Assembly (NCBI GenBank): GCA_003522945.1
Contig: DPHR01000141.1
Span: 10,696 to 15,946 of the forward strand
From: Clostridiales bacterium
GTDB taxonomy: Bacteria > Bacillota > Clostridia > Oscillospirales > Oscillospiraceae
Reading direction: 5' to 3'
Length of the DNA stretch: 5,251 nt
This document shows, one piece after another, positions 4,825-5,251 of the stretch. The notes beneath the pieces were generated by a model. That model had not been told where the DNA came from and did not search any database. It saw only the letters and a program-made list of their open reading frames with translations. Made by a program: the position numbers and the translations under genes. How positions within the stretch are numbered: the first letter of the stretch is position 1; each line of letters opens with the position of its first letter.

Positions 4825-5251
4825 TCAGCAGTTCCAATAGGAAAGTCCGGAGAAGTACGCCGCCGGATCGGTCTGTGCGCCGTTGATGCGGATCTCAAAG
4901 TGGCAGTGCGGGCCGGTGGAAACACCGGTCGAGCCGACCGCGCCGACATACTGTCCGGCGGTGACATACTGCCCATAGCTCACGCCGATGGAGCTCATAT
5001 GCGCATACACCGTGACGACGCCGTTGCCGTGATCGATCATGACGCAGTTGCCGTAGCCGCCGTTCGCGCCGGCGTAAATAACGTCGCCCGCGCCGGCCGC
5101 CACAATGGACGCACCCATGCCCGCGCCGATATCCAGACCGCCGTGGTATGTGCTCGCGCCGGTCGTCGGCGCAACGCGGTAGCCGAAGCGGGAGGTAATG
5201 AGCGTGCAGCTCGGCACCGGCCACTGAAGATTGGAAAGGCTCGTCGCCGAC
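4825..5251 (-). CDS. M23/LytM family metallopeptidase with intact zinc site (partial, N-terminus beyond right edge)
   Basis: The C-terminal 141 residues of a zinc endopeptidase of the LytM/lysostaphin fold, which cleaves peptide bridges in peptidoglycan outside the membrane. The frame is open to the edge. The M23 domain starts at about visible residue 9 (QWPVPSCTLITSRFGYR). All expected site residues are present: His36 and Asp40 in HGGLD, His84 in YAHM, and His115 and His117 in GPHCHFE. The protein ends SGLSYWNC. It aligns over its whole visible length with the M23 domain of the next gene downstream (shared WPV, ITSR, GAST, DIGA, DP near the end), so the two are paralogues. The real start, any signal peptide and any coiled coil lie outside the window. 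A GTG at 5217 is inside the domain and is not a start. The gap to the next gene is 27 bases, suggesting one operon. Confidence 0.92.
   Translation of the reverse strand, partial: SATSLSNLQWPVPSCTLITSRFGYRVAPTTGASTYHGGLDIGAGMGASIVAAGAGDVIYAGANGGYGNCVMIDHGNGVVTVYAHMSSIGVSYGQYVTAGQYVGAVGSTGVSTGPHCHFEIRINGAQTDPAAYFSGLSYWNC

Noticed and set aside
5215..5217. GTG as start of the right-hand M23 gene
   Set aside because: The same frame is open further right and already encodes the conserved LQWP segment before this codon, so the real start lies outside the window.

Overview
The window reads as a compact chromosomal segment from a moderately GC-rich Firmicute. Clostridia is the best guess, probably an Oscillospiraceae/Ruminococcaceae-type gut bacterium. 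This rests on the greA-lysS gene pair, the Clostridia-like sequence of the LysRS, GGAG-type ribosome binding sites and secreted coiled-coil M23 proteins; no species can be named. All five genes are on the minus strand, so the natural reading direction is right to left. Long plus-strand open frames are antisense shadows of these genes.

Right half (about 5251 to 2263): a cell-envelope cluster. It begins with the C-terminal part of an M23/LytM peptidase whose zinc-site residues are all intact and whose start lies beyond the right edge. After 27 bases comes a complete secreted protein with signal peptide, long coiled coil, Ser/Gly/Thr linker and an M23 domain in which the last zinc-ligand His is Asp (HLD instead of HxH). 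After 36 bases comes a membrane-anchored PDZ/S41 C-terminal-processing-peptidase homologue whose catalytic Ser and Lys positions are Cys and Ser. The three genes are close enough to be one transcript. The architecture resembles FtsEX-associated hydrolase or activator modules (PcsB, CwlO, EnvC types; CtpB lies next to ftsEX in Bacillus), but ftsE and ftsX are not visible, so that link is inference.

Middle (2262 to 2100): a 163-base intergenic region. It holds a perfect-consensus sigma-70/sigma-A promoter (TTGACA, 17 bases, TATAAT) firing leftward into greA. A strong 11-bp hairpin lies at the very start of the predicted transcript, and a good ribosome binding site precedes greA.

Left part (2099 to 1): greA (transcript-cleavage factor) and, 28 bases downstream, lysS (class II lysyl-tRNA synthetase), which runs off the left edge. 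LysS carries all class II motifs but does not stop at the usual C-terminus. It continues through a Glu-Ala-Pro repeat linker, encoded partly by a 12-bp tandem repeat, into sequence outside the window, suggesting an appended domain.

No tRNA, rRNA, CRISPR array, insertion sequence or phage gene was seen. The most interesting aspect is the adjacent set of one intact M23 enzyme, one apparently degenerate M23 protein and one apparently degenerate S41 protease, which may be a regulatory rather than purely hydrolytic cell-wall module.
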